The translations under genes and the position numbers were made by a program. From Novosphingobium sp. MW5 (lineage in GTDB: Bacteria; Pseudomonadota; Alphaproteobacteria; Sphingomonadales; Sphingomonadaceae): a DNA stretch of 64,000 nucleotides. Of the stretch, positions 36,588 through 45,639 are shown one piece after another. The stretch covers positions 2,170,001 to 2,234,000 of the forward strand of contig JAPCWB010000001.1 of NCBI GenBank assembly GCA_025938935.1, given 5' to 3'. The first letter of the stretch is position 1. Every line of letters begins with the position of its first letter. Under the pieces are notes generated by a model. That model did no database searches. It worked only from the letters and a program-made list of their open reading frames with translations, and had not been told where the DNA came from.

Positions 36588-36881
36588 ATGGCTACTTACA
36601 TGATCTTCATTCGCGAAGGTGCCATCGTCGATCACGAGGCGATGGCAGCTTACCAGTCCGGCAATCGCGGGGCCAATGCCGCCGCCAGCGCGATGAAGCC
36701 GCTCGTCGTCTATGGCGAGCTTGAAACGCTGGAAGGCGATGCGGCAGATGGCGTCGTCGTGCTTCAGTTTCCGGATCGCGATGCGGCAAAGGCCTGGTAT
36801 TTCAGTCCGGAATATCAGGAGAAGGTCAAGCTGCGGCAAAAGGCGGCGCCGTATCGCTGCCTGATGGTGGAGGGACTTTGA
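36588..36881 (+). CDS. DUF1330-family protein
   Basis: This is a 97-residue ferredoxin-like-fold dimer protein. 'MATYMIFIREGAIVDHEAMA' at the start, 'VYGELETLEGDAADGVVVLQ' and 'FPDRDAAKAWYFSPEYQEKV' are the DUF1330 hallmarks. Family members have no established reaction; they resemble small monooxygenase-like or isomerase-like proteins. The gene follows the LuxC-like gene after 9 bases and overlaps the next gene by one base (TGATG), so it is part of the same operon. Confidence 0.85.
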   Translation: MATYMIFIREGAIVDHEAMAAYQSGNRGANAAASAMKPLVVYGELETLEGDAADGVVVLQFPDRDAAKAWYFSPEYQEKVKLRQKAAPYRCLMVEGL

Positions 36882-37678
36882 TGCGCAGGGGTATTTTCGT
36901 CCTGGGAGCGCTTGCGCTGTCAGCGATCGCGGCAAGTCAGGTTTCGGGCCAGAATTCACCGCAGCAGAGCGTCTTCAGTATGAAGCCATACCTGGCGAAG
37001 GAAGACGTACCTGACAGCCTCAAGATCGATCCTCCGCCGCCGGCCAAGGGTTCCGGGGAAGAAGCGCGCGACCTTGCTGCGCAGAAGGCTGCCCTGAAGC
37101 TTCAGAACACGCCGCGCTTCGCCCTTGCCGCGCGCGATGCGGACCTGACTTCGCCGCAGGCCACGAGCGCTTTTTCCTGCGCCGCCGGCATCGCGATCGG
37201 GCCGGTGACGACGCCGAAAATCGATGCCTTGCTCCGCCGGACGATGGGTTCCTTCGGTCTCGCTTCGGCCCCGACCAAGCAGAAATACATGCGCAAGCGG
37301 CCCTTCGTGGTGAACGGCAAGCCGACTTGCACGCCCTCCCAGGAGAACCTGCTGCGGACCAACGGGTCCTACACGTCCGGCCACTCGGGCATCGGCTGGG
37401 GCCAGGCTCTGGTCCTGGCAGAAATCTTCCCGAACCGTGCGGCCGAACTCGTAGCGCGGGGCAGGGCATTCGGGGACAGCCGCCGTATCTGCAACGTCCA
37501 TTGGCTCTCCGATGTCGAGCAGGGTCAGGTGGTTGCCTCTGCGGTCTTCGCGCGGCTCCAGTCCGAGCCTGCCTATCTGGCTGACCTGGCTGCGGCACGT
37601 GAGGAAGCTAAGGCGCTGGCCGGTACCCATGTGCCCGCGGGCTGCGACGTCGAAGCGGCTGCGCTCGCGCAGAAGTAA
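36881..37678 (+). CDS. Secreted class A nonspecific acid phosphatase (PAP2 superfamily)
   Basis: The 265-residue protein has a Sec signal peptide (RRGIFVLGALALSAIAASQV, cleavage near 'VSGQNS'). The PAP2 catalytic motifs are 'KQKYMRKRPFVV' (K-x6-RP), 'GSYTSGHSGIG' (SGH) and 'GDSRRICNVHWLSDVEQG' (SR-x5-H-x3-D), matching the class A acid phosphatase pattern. It should hydrolyse phosphomonoesters in the periplasm. Its start codon overlaps the DUF1330 stop by one base, so it is co-translated with a cytoplasmic catabolic operon, an odd pairing. Confidence 0.88.
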   Translation: MRRGIFVLGALALSAIAASQVSGQNSPQQSVFSMKPYLAKEDVPDSLKIDPPPPAKGSGEEARDLAAQKAALKLQNTPRFALAARDADLTSPQATSAFSCAAGIAIGPVTTPKIDALLRRTMGSFGLASAPTKQKYMRKRPFVVNGKPTCTPSQENLLRTNGSYTSGHSGIGWGQALVLAEIFPNRAAELVARGRAFGDSRRICNVHWLSDVEQGQVVASAVFARLQSEPAYLADLAAAREEAKALAGTHVPAGCDVEAAALAQK

Positions 37679-37774
37679 TTGCACCAAAGGGCACTGATCG
37701 CCGGCACGAAGGCCACGCGATTGCACCGCCGCGCGGGTACGATAGGCTGCATGTTCCCAGTTTGAGGAGCCTGC

Positions 37775-39345
37775 ATGCCCGGCCATCACCCCTCGTACCA
37801 CGCGCGCAGCAAGCCTGACCATCCCGCGCTGGTGATCGCCGACACAGGCGAGGTGCTGACTTACCGCGAGCTTGACGCGCAATCGAACCGATTTGCCCAG
37901 TTGCTCCGCGCGCGCGGACTGAAGCCGGGTGACCGCATCGGGGTGATGATGCGCAATTCGCTGCTGATGCCGGTGGTCTATTGGGGCGCGACGCGGTGCG
38001 GCGTGTTTGTCACAATGCTCTCGACCCATCTGAAGCCAGAGGAAGCGGCCTATATCCTCGGCGATTCCGCCTCGAAGCTGCTGGTGCTCTCCGCCTCGGT
38101 TGGCGCAACGCCGCGCGCGCTGGCGGGGGAGGCCGGGGGACGATCCCGGGCGTTGTCGACATCCTCTTTGCAGATGACGACGATCCGATCCCGGGGGCAA
38201 CCTCGCTCGGCGAGGCGATGGCGGCCATGCCTGCCGAGCCGGTGGCGGACGAGATTTCAGGCTTCCACATGCTCTATTCCAGCGGCACCACCGGTCGGCC
38301 CAAGGGTATCGCCGTGCCGTTCACTCCCGGCCCGATAGACGAGTTCAATCTCTCCGAAGGCAGGCCGGACATGTACCGCCCCTTCGACCCGCTGGTCGCG
38401 TGGAATGCCGGCCCGCTTTATCATGCGGCGCCGCTGTCCGGCATGGTCATCACCCAGCGGCTTGGCGGCACCTTCGTCACCCTGCGCAAGTTCGATGCCG
38501 AGGCGACCTTGCGCGCGATCGAGCAGTGGAAGGTCAATCACGCTCAGTTCGTGCCGACCATGTTCGTGCGCCTGCTCGCCCTGCCTGACGAAGTGCGGGC
38601 GAAGTATGACGTCTCATCGCTCAAGCTCGCCATCCACGCCGCCGCGCCGTGTCCGGTCGAGATCAAGCGCCGCATGATCGAATGGTGGGGCCTGTGCATC
38701 TTCGAATACTATTCGAGCACCGAAGGCGTCGGGGCTACGGCGATCACGGCGGAGGAATGGCTGAGGAAGCCCGGTTCGGTCGGCCGGTCAAGCATGGGGC
38801 CGATCCACATCTGCGACGATGAAGGCCGCGAATTGCCGCCGGGCGAGGTGGGGGTGATCTGGTTCGAGGCGCCCGAGGGGCGGACGATCAACTACCTCAA
38901 CGATCCGGAAAAGGCGCGGCGTTCCACCCATCCCGATCATGCCAACTGGTTCACCGTGGGAGACATCGGCCGGTTGGATGAAGACGGCTACCTGTTCCTC
39001 ACCGACCGCAAGGATTTCATGATCATCTCTGGCGGGGTGAACATCTACCCGCAGGCGATCGAGGACTGCCTTATCGTCCATCCGAAAGTGATGGACGCGG
39101 CGGTGATCGGCGTGCCTGACCCGGAATATGGCGAGCGGGTGAAGGCGGTGGTTCAACCCAAGGTCTGGGCCGACGCCGGACCGGAGCTTGAGGCGGAACT
39201 GCGCGAATGGTGCGCCACCAGGATTTCGCCGGTCACCCAGCCACGCAGTTACGATTTCGTCGAGGAACTGCCGCGCATCCCATCGGGCAAGCTGGCGAAG
39301 CACGAGTTGCGCAAGATCTACGGCAACCCGGTGGCGGTGGTTTAG
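37775..39345 (+). pseudogene. AMP-forming acyl-CoA ligase with a frameshift
   Basis: The first 120 codons encode 'PDHPALVIADTGEVLTYREL' and reach 'ATPRALAGEAGG'. The rest ('GTIPGVVDILFADDDDPIPG', the P-loop 'LYSSGTTGRPKGIAVPFTPG', 'EYYSSTEGVGATAITAEE', and the C-terminal lysine in 'ELPRIPSGKLAKHELRKIYG') lies in the -1 frame. A missing G in the GGGGG tract at 38135-38139 explains this, giving a 523-residue ligase. All catalytic motifs are otherwise intact. A sequencing error or phase-variable homopolymer are both possible. The FadD3/caiC-like layout fits activation of a catabolic acid. Confidence 0.82.
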
Positions 39346-39356
39346 TTTCGTGAGGT

Positions 39357-40145
39357 CTAAACCTCCGGCAGGTCGTCCGGAATCCAGTTCGGCTGGCGCT
39401 TCTCCATGAAGGCCCGCATGCCTTCGCGCACTTCCGTGCCGTAGGCGAGGCTGGCGAACATCGTTTCATAATCGATCGGCGCATATTGCTGGTTGAGCAT
39501 CCGCTTTACGTGAGCACGCGCCTCGGGAGCGATCTTGAGCAGTTCGACCGCCGCCTTCAACGCCTCGGCGCGCAGGGTTTCGTGCGGCACGATGCGGCTG
39601 ACGAGACCGATGCGATAGGCCTCTGCCGCGTCGATCGGCCGCCCGGTGAGCAGCAGGTCGCGCGCCTGCGCCATGCCGACATGGGCCGGCAGCACAGCGG
39701 CATAGGTGGCGTCGACGATCCCGCGCAGCAGCTCTGGCACGCGGAAGGTCGCCTTGTCGGATACCACAGCGATGTCACTCATCATCGCCACGAGCAGGCC
39801 GCCAGCCTGGCAGATGCCGTTGACCGCGCTGACTACGGGCGCAACCGATTCCCGGATCGCGACGAAAGGCAGGCTTTCGTAAGTGAGGCCTTCCGGAACC
39901 TTCTCGTCCTCGGGTTCATAGCGCCCGCCAAGGTCACCGCCGGGGGCGAAGACATCGTTCGTACCGATGATGATCAGCGCGCGCAGGTCGTTGTTCTTGT
40001 CATTGACCAGCCGCACCGCGCGCTTGATCCCGAAGTACATGGCGGGCGTGAAGGCATTGCGGGCATTCGGACGGTCAATCTGGCACCACAGGATCGGTCC
40101 CTGCCGTTCGAGCTTCAGGCACTGCGCGCCGACATTGAGGTCCAT
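39357..40145 (-). CDS. Enoyl-CoA hydratase/isomerase family protein
   Basis: The 262-residue crotonase has oxyanion-hole motifs in 'ALIIIGTNDVFAPGGDLGGR' (about residue 52-71) and 'VNGICQAGGLLVAMMSDIAV' (about 106-125), with 'LRGIVDATYAAVLPAHVGMA' before the C-terminal helices. One of the usual glutamates is replaced (QAGG in place of GGG-E), so hydratase activity is less certain than an isomerase or hydrolase role. It faces the ligase tail to tail and is divergent from the acyl-CoA dehydrogenase pair. Confidence 0.86.
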   Translation of the reverse strand: MDLNVGAQCLKLERQGPILWCQIDRPNARNAFTPAMYFGIKRAVRLVNDKNNDLRALIIIGTNDVFAPGGDLGGRYEPEDEKVPEGLTYESLPFVAIRESVAPVVSAVNGICQAGGLLVAMMSDIAVVSDKATFRVPELLRGIVDATYAAVLPAHVGMAQARDLLLTGRPIDAAEAYRIGLVSRIVPHETLRAEALKAAVELLKIAPEARAHVKRMLNQQYAPIDYETMFASLAYGTEVREGMRAFMEKRQPNWIPDDLPEV

Positions 40146-40270
40146 GGGTCACTCTCCTTTCCCGCATTTCTGTGGCAAGCCGTGGGCCCACGCAACTGCG
40201 CGACGGCACTATCCCCCCGGCGTTGCGCCGCCTCTGGACCCCGCGGCCTCGGCTCGTCTAACCAAGATCC

Positions 40271-41416
40271 ATGGAATTCACCTGGAACGAAGAGCAGCAG
40301 GCGTTTCGCGACAAGCTGTGCGCCTTCCTCGATGCGGAGCTGCCCGACGATTGGGAGAAGTTCTCCCAGCACGGTCCCGCGAGTCCGGCGCTGACGAAGT
40401 TCGCCGCCGAATTCTGCCGCAAGCTGGCGGATAACGGCATGCTGTTCCCGCACTGGCCGGTGGAGCACGGCGGGCAGGGGCTCGACCCGTGGCACCAGCA
40501 GATTCTGGCCGAAGTCATGTGGGAATATGGCGAGCCGCGCGGCGGTCAGTACATGAACGTCAACTGGATCGGCCCGACGCTGATGAAGTACGGCACACCG
40601 GCCCAGCAGGCGCATTACCTGCCGCAGATCGCCAAGGGCGAGATGCTGTGGTGCCAGGGCTTTTCCGAGCCGGACAGCGGATCGGACCCGGCCAGCCTGC
40701 GCACCCGCGCGGTGCTCGAAGGCGATCATTACCGCGTCAATGGCCAGAAGATCTGGACCAGCTACGCCGGACTTGCCGACACCTGCTTCCTGCTGACCCG
40801 CACCAGCGACGATCGCAAGCGCGGCATCACTATCCTGCTGGTGCCGATGGACACGCCCGGCATCACCGTGCGCCAAATTCCCAGCCTTATCGGCGAGGGC
40901 GACATTCACGAGGTGTTCTTTGACGATGTGATCGTGCCGCTTGGCCAGCGGTTTGGTGAGGAAGGGCAGGCCTGGGAGATCATTTCCTATTCGCTGACCA
41001 ACGAACGGCTCGGCATCCCGCGCTATCACCTGGCGCGCACGGCGCTCGACCGGGCGGTGTCCATGCTCAAGGATCGGGGTGATTGGCAGGGCGAGGTCGT
41101 GAAGGCCGAGGCTGGCCGCTGCGCCGCGCTGTGCGAAGGCGCACGGACGGCCAATTACGCCATTGTCCAGAAGCGTACCGAGGGCCTTGCCGTCGGGCCC
41201 GAAGCCAGCTCCGCCCGCTTCGCCACGGTCATGGCCGAACGTGCCGTCTGCGAGTTCGTGGTCGAATTCGTGCCCGAAGCGCTCGCCGATGCCTCGCCGT
41301 ACCTCAAAATGCATCACCAGCGCGGGATCGTCGCCGGCATTGCGTCGGGCGCGGCGGAGATCCAGCTCAACATCATTGCGGGCGATGTGCTCGAACTGCC
41401 GAGGGAACCGCGCTGA
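40271..41416 (+). CDS. Acyl-CoA dehydrogenase, large-type subunit
   Basis: The 381-residue ACAD has 'FPHWPVEHGGQGLDPWHQQI' in the N-terminal helical domain and the FAD/substrate strand 'WCQGFSEPDSGSDPASLRTR' near residue 130. 'YRVNGQKIWTSYAGLADTCF' follows, then the C-terminal 'IASGAAEIQLNIIAGDVLEL'. It should oxidise an acyl-CoA to an enoyl-CoA, passing electrons to ETF. The second, shorter ACAD gene overlaps its stop by one base, pointing to an alpha2-beta2 heterotetramer like the FadE pairs that act on steroid side chains. Confidence 0.92.
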   Translation: MEFTWNEEQQAFRDKLCAFLDAELPDDWEKFSQHGPASPALTKFAAEFCRKLADNGMLFPHWPVEHGGQGLDPWHQQILAEVMWEYGEPRGGQYMNVNWIGPTLMKYGTPAQQAHYLPQIAKGEMLWCQGFSEPDSGSDPASLRTRAVLEGDHYRVNGQKIWTSYAGLADTCFLLTRTSDDRKRGITILLVPMDTPGITVRQIPSLIGEGDIHEVFFDDVIVPLGQRFGEEGQAWEIISYSLTNERLGIPRYHLARTALDRAVSMLKDRGDWQGEVVKAEAGRCAALCEGARTANYAIVQKRTEGLAVGPEASSARFATVMAERAVCEFVVEFVPEALADASPYLKMHHQRGIVAGIASGAAEIQLNIIAGDVLELPREPR

Positions 41417-42333
41417 TGGACCTCGCGCTGAACGAAGACCAGGGCCAGATCCTCGATTTTCTCGACGGTCTGACGCGTCCCTATGCCAGTGTGCCGATGC
41501 ACGATTGTTCGCTCGCGCTGGTGAGCGAAGGGCTGGAAGCCGAGCTGGCCGAGGGCGGGTTCCTCGATGTGGCTGCCATGGAAGAGCTGGGGCCGGTAAC
41601 GGCGGCGCTGGTGATCGAACGGCTGGCACGCCTGCCTTTCGCGGTAGAGGCCGCGGCGTCTGCCCTGCTGCGGATCGCGCTCGATCCTGACCTGCCGCGA
41701 CCGCTGTGTCTGGTGGAGGAAGGCCGGCTGAACCGACCGGTGCGCTACCTGAAAGCTGGCGCGACCGTGGTCGTCTTGGGCGGGGGCGGCGTGAAGACCT
41801 TCACCGCCAGCGCAGACCATGTGCGCGCCGTGACGGACGAACCGCTCTACGCCTATCCCATTGCGTACCTCACCGAGGTGCCTGCCGATGCGCGGCTCCA
41901 TGATATGGACCCTGCCGAGGCACTCCGCCTCTGGCGTGTCGGCGTGGCAGCCGAAGCGGCAGGCCTGCTCGCCGCCGCGCTGGACAGCGTCAAGACTTAC
42001 ACCTCCGAACGCAAGCAGTTCGGCCGGCCGCTCGCGACATTCCAGGCGCTGCGCCACCGTATGGCCGAGGCGCAGGTGCTGACCAATGCCGCCTACTGGC
42101 TCGCCCTCCGGGCTGCCGGGACTGGTGATGTGGGTGATGCGGCCTTGGCCGTGGCTCATTCGCTCGATACGGCGAAACGGGTCGGATATGACTTCCACCA
42201 GTTCATGGGCGCCATGGGCATGACGCTGGAGCATCCGCTGCATCTATGGACCTACCGCCTGAAGTTCCTCACTGGAGAGCTTGGCGGACGCGGTGCCAAT
42301 GCGGCGGCGGCGGCGGAAGCGATCTGGGGTTAG
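41416..42333 (+). CDS. Acyl-CoA dehydrogenase, small-type subunit
   Basis: This 305-residue ACAD-fold protein is shorter than usual because the N-terminal helical domain is reduced ('MDLALNEDQGQILDFLDGLT'). It retains 'VKTYTSERKQFGRPLATFQA' and the C-terminal 'DFHQFMGAMGMTLEHPLHLW', the FAD-contact region of the second subunit. In heteromeric steroid-type ACADs one subunit carries the catalytic base and the other helps bind FAD. Which subunit does so here needs alignment. The start ATG overlaps the previous stop by one base (TGATG). It ends 3 bases from the convergent luciferase-like gene. Confidence 0.88.
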   Translation: MDLALNEDQGQILDFLDGLTRPYASVPMHDCSLALVSEGLEAELAEGGFLDVAAMEELGPVTAALVIERLARLPFAVEAAASALLRIALDPDLPRPLCLVEEGRLNRPVRYLKAGATVVVLGGGGVKTFTASADHVRAVTDEPLYAYPIAYLTEVPADARLHDMDPAEALRLWRVGVAAEAAGLLAAALDSVKTYTSERKQFGRPLATFQALRHRMAEAQVLTNAAYWLALRAAGTGDVGDAALAVAHSLDTAKRVGYDFHQFMGAMGMTLEHPLHLWTYRLKFLTGELGGRGANAAAAAEAIWG

Positions 42334-42336
42334 TTC

Positions 42337-43257
42337 CTACCGGATAGCCGGCATGATCTCCTCGGCCACCCACTGGGTGTAATCCATATATTCCTCCACC
42401 CCGCTCACCGCCGGGATGGGAATGCCGCTCATCGTCACGCCCAGTTCCCTGAACCAGTTCAGCCGGTCGATGATTTCGGTCTTGGTCTGGCCGGCGCGGG
42501 CCTTGGGATCGTCGATGACCGCGTGGCCTTCACCCACCCGGCTGGTTGAAAAGCCGTAGAACACGTCCTCCAGCTTGCCGGCGTAGTCCGGCTGCGACTT
42601 GATGTAGTCGATCTTGTCGGGGATGGTTTCGGGCTTGGTCAGGAACGGCCACCAGCCCGAACAGTACCGCCCGCAGCGGCGCAGGACCGGATCGGCATCA
42701 CCTCCCAGCCACAGCGGCAGGTGCGGTTTCTGCACCGGCTTGGGTTCAAAGGCGACATCCCTGAAGCTGACGTATTTGCCTTCGAATTCGGGATTGTCAC
42801 TGGTCCACAGTTCGACAATCGCGGCGAGGTATTCTTCGCAGATCGCACCGCGCTCGTGGAACGGCACGCCGAGGATCTGGAACTCCTCCTCAAGCCAGCC
42901 GGCCGCGAAGGTCACCGTCGCGCGGCCGCTCGACATCCAGTCCAGCGTCGCCAGCGCCTTGGCCGAGACGATGGGATTTTGCAGGGGCAGGATCGCGATG
43001 CACGAATTGACCCTGATCGTCTCGGTCGCCCCGGCGAGGTAGGACATTCCCGCAAAAGCGTTGAAATAGAACGGGCCGGACAAGCCGACGTGTTGGCGCG
43101 GGATGATATGGTGCTCGGGCACGCAGATCATCTCGTAGCCCAGCTTTTCCGCCCATTTCGCCAACCGCGTTTGATCCGCGCCGGTCACCGCCAGTTCCCA
43201 AGGCTGCATCGAAGCCTTGAGCTCCAGCAGGTGTGGCATCGAAAAGGCGAGTTTCAT
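42337..43257 (-). CDS. Luciferase-like (LLM class) flavin- or F420-dependent oxidoreductase
   Basis: The 306-residue protein has the TIM-barrel luciferase-like-monooxygenase fold: 'AEKLGYEMICVPEHHIIPRQ' near residue 40, 'TETIRVNSCIAILPLQNPIV', 'ATLDWMSSGRATVTFAAGWL' and 'QKPHLPLWLGGDADPVLRRC'. The ATG with GGGAGGAACT upstream is preferred over one 8 codons earlier. It probably oxidises or reduces a cyclic ketone or an acyl intermediate. Whether it uses FMN or F420 cannot be told from the sequence. It follows a CoA-transferase pair on the same strand after 43 bases. Confidence 0.87.
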   Translation of the reverse strand: MKLAFSMPHLLELKASMQPWELAVTGADQTRLAKWAEKLGYEMICVPEHHIIPRQHVGLSGPFYFNAFAGMSYLAGATETIRVNSCIAILPLQNPIVSAKALATLDWMSSGRATVTFAAGWLEEEFQILGVPFHERGAICEEYLAAIVELWTSDNPEFEGKYVSFRDVAFEPKPVQKPHLPLWLGGDADPVLRRCGRYCSGWWPFLTKPETIPDKIDYIKSQPDYAGKLEDVFYGFSTSRVGEGHAVIDDPKARAGQTKTEIIDRLNWFRELGVTMSGIPIPAVSGVEEYMDYTQWVAEEIMPAIR

Positions 43258-43300
43258 CGCAGTTCCTCCCATTGAAGTCACGCTGGCGCGGTTGGGACGG

Positions 43301-44500
43301 TTAGTCGATGATCTTTCGTTCGATCAGGTCCGCAATATCGCCGGGGGAGAGGCCGAGCAGTTCGCCATAGACGTATTCATTGTGCTCGCCGAGCAGCGGC
43401 GCGCCGCGTTCGATCTGCGCTTCGTCGGGCGTCATGCGCCATGGTGGGCCGATGATCGGGCGGCTGCCGTTGCGGTGATCGGTGACCATGCGGTAGCCGC
43501 CGCGCGACCACATCAGGTCGTCACTGCACAAGTCGATCGAGCTTTGCGAGCGGAATGCCGGAACGCCCAGCGCTCGCAGCGCTGTGCCCAGTTCGGAGGC
43601 ATCGCGGGTGGAGGTTTTCTCAGCGATCCACGCATCGATGACATGGCGGTCGGCCTGCCGCCCAGCGAGGGTCGCATGGCCCTGCGCGGGTTCGATTCCG
43701 AGTTCACTGCACAGCGCCGCCCATTCCGAATTGCCATCAACCGCGATGGATATCCACTCTCCGTCCGCGCAGGGGTATGCGCCGTGGGGGCACATTTCGG
43801 AGTGAAAGTTCCCGTCAGCCTCAGGCACTTCGCCAGTCACGCTCCATGAGACGAGGCTGTCGCCGATCAGGCTGGTCATGGCCTCTACGGCAGACAGGTC
43901 GATAAACTGACCTTCGCCGGTGCTCTCCCGGTGGTGCAGAGCCGCGACAATGGCCAGCGCGGCATAGGCGCCGGCGGTGGAATCGCCGTAGCGGATGTTC
44001 ATGCCTCGCGGCACTTCGCCTTCGTGGCCGACAAGGTAGTTCAGCCCCGCGAGCGCCGCAAAGCATGGGGCATAGCCTGTCTGATAAGCGAGCGGCCCCT
44101 CGGTGCCCCACATCTTGAGCGACAGGGCGATAATGTCTGGCTTGATCGTCTTCAGGCTCTCGTAATCCAGCCCTGACCGCGCCATCGCGCCCTGCCGGAT
44201 ATTGTCGATCACCACGTCGCTCTCGGCGACCATTTTTTTGACGAGTTCCAGCCCCTCCTGTGTCTTCATGTTGACCTGGACGGAGAGGACCTCCTGGTTG
44301 ATCGACTGGAAATAGGGCGCGGCATTGATGTCCACCCCGCCATAGGCCCGCATCTCATCGAGGTTGGTCATCGATTCGACCTTGATGACCTCGGCGCCGA
44401 GGTGGGCGAGGTATTTGCCGGTGTAGGGTCCGGCCCAGACTTTGGTGAAGGCGAGGACGCGGACGCCGGAGAGCGGTCCGCCGCGCTGGGGGAGGGGCAT
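43301..44500 (-). CDS. Class III CoA-transferase (CaiB/BaiF), pair subunit 1
   Basis: The 399-residue protein opens with 'VRVLAFTKVWAGPYTGKYLA' and 'GAEVIKVESMTNLDEMRAYG'. The catalytic aspartate is probably in 'NIRYGDSTAGAYAALAIVAA' (Asp173). It should transfer CoA between acids by a glutamyl/aspartyl-anhydride mechanism. Its start overlaps the stop of the other CoA-transferase by one base, so the two are translationally coupled and may form a heteromer, as BbsEF-type enzymes do. Confidence 0.92.
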   Translation of the reverse strand: MPLPQRGGPLSGVRVLAFTKVWAGPYTGKYLAHLGAEVIKVESMTNLDEMRAYGGVDINAAPYFQSINQEVLSVQVNMKTQEGLELVKKMVAESDVVIDNIRQGAMARSGLDYESLKTIKPDIIALSLKMWGTEGPLAYQTGYAPCFAALAGLNYLVGHEGEVPRGMNIRYGDSTAGAYAALAIVAALHHRESTGEGQFIDLSAVEAMTSLIGDSLVSWSVTGEVPEADGNFHSEMCPHGAYPCADGEWISIAVDGNSEWAALCSELGIEPAQGHATLAGRQADRHVIDAWIAEKTSTRDASELGTALRALGVPAFRSQSSIDLCSDDLMWSRGGYRMVTDHRNGSRPIIGPPWRMTPDEAQIERGAPLLGEHNEYVYGELLGLSPGDIADLIERKIID

Positions 44501-45639
44501 CAGGCAGCCTCCCCGTCATGTTCGCCAAGCGCAGGCGCGGGGCTGTGCAGTTGTACCGGCGTTGCAGACAGCTTGTAGCTGGCCGTGGGGTAAATCGCCT
44601 CTCCCAGGACGGGATGCGTGACCTTCTGGAAGAATCCGCGGTGCCGAAGTTGCTCGTTGTCTGGCAGGTCGGCCGCGCTGTTGACCGGAACGATGGTTAC
44701 CCCAAGCTTCTGGCCTTCGACTGAGACGCGATGTTTGAACTGTACTTTGGCCCAGACCGCGAAATGCTGACGGAACAGGGCCACGCGGTCGGGCGTGCAG
44801 TGGAATTCCAGCCAATCCTCTGGGAAATCAGCAACCCAATCGGGATTGCCCATCAGGCTGACCAAGCCCTTCCAGTGCGCCTTGGTGGTCATGAATATAT
44901 AGAGGAACCCGTCGGCACAGGCGAAGCTGGTGGCGGGGCCGCCCATGTCATAGGCGGTACGCGCCTTGCTCGGCTCCTGCTCTCCGGCGAGCATCCGGCC
45001 GAGCACGGTATCGGCGCGATTGATCTGGACCTCGACCTCGGAAATGTCGATCGCCTGACCCTGTCCGGTGCGGCGCTGGCGAAGCAGGGACGAGAGGACG
45101 CAAAGCGCGGCGTCGATGCCAGCTTCGTAGTCCGGCAGGAACCGCCCCGCGCCCTTGAGCGGCGGCTTGTCCGGCGGGGTCTCGCTCGGCGAATGATAGG
45201 CCCAGCCGCCCGCATTGATGACGTTGATCGGCCGCGCCTGCTGGTAATCCGCTGGCGCGCCTTGGCCGAAGGGCGTGATCAGGCAATGGACGAGGCGGGG
45301 GTACAGGTCTGACAATTCCTGCGGCGAATGGAGCGGTCCGGCATGATCATCGATCAGCGCATCGGCGCGCTCCAGCAGGCGTTCGAGCTTCCTTCTGTCG
45401 GCGGGCTTCGCTGGATCCAGCACCACTGATTTCTTGTTGGTGTTGAGATAGGCGAACAGTGTCGAGCGCTCCGGACCCGGCACGCCGTCCTTGAAAGGGC
45501 CGATTCTGCGCGTCGGTGCGCCGCCCGGGCGTTCGACCTTGATCACCTCGGCACCGAAATCGGCGATCAGCTTGCCGCAGTATTCGCCGCAAACGCGCTC
45601 CGCCACTTCGACGATCACCAGGCCTTTCAGAGCGCTCAC
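44500..45639 (-). CDS. Class III CoA-transferase (CaiB/BaiF), pair subunit 2
   Basis: The 379-residue protein has 'LVIVEVAERVCGEYCGKLIA' and 'GAEVIKVERPGGAPTRRIGP' at the N-terminus. The aspartate in 'FLPDYEAGIDAALCVLSSLL' (about residue 169) occupies the catalytic position. The N-terminal half is close to the family; the C-terminal lobe is shorter than in the partner. The start is GTG, overlapping the SDR stop by 4 bases. Order in the operon is Rieske oxygenase, SDR, this gene, second transferase, luciferase-like enzyme. Confidence 0.9.
   Translation of the reverse strand: MSALKGLVIVEVAERVCGEYCGKLIADFGAEVIKVERPGGAPTRRIGPFKDGVPGPERSTLFAYLNTNKKSVVLDPAKPADRRKLERLLERADALIDDHAGPLHSPQELSDLYPRLVHCLITPFGQGAPADYQQARPINVINAGGWAYHSPSETPPDKPPLKGAGRFLPDYEAGIDAALCVLSSLLRQRRTGQGQAIDISEVEVQINRADTVLGRMLAGEQEPSKARTAYDMGGPATSFACADGFLYIFMTTKAHWKGLVSLMGNPDWVADFPEDWLEFHCTPDRVALFRQHFAVWAKVQFKHRVSVEGQKLGVTIVPVNSAADLPDNEQLRHRGFFQKVTHPVLGEAIYPTASYKLSATPVQLHSPAPALGEHDGEAA

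Noticed and set aside
35145..36959. 604-codon open frame on the minus strand
   Set aside because: It mirrors the LuxC-like gene, whose own motifs and ATGA coupling to the upstream gene decide the strand.
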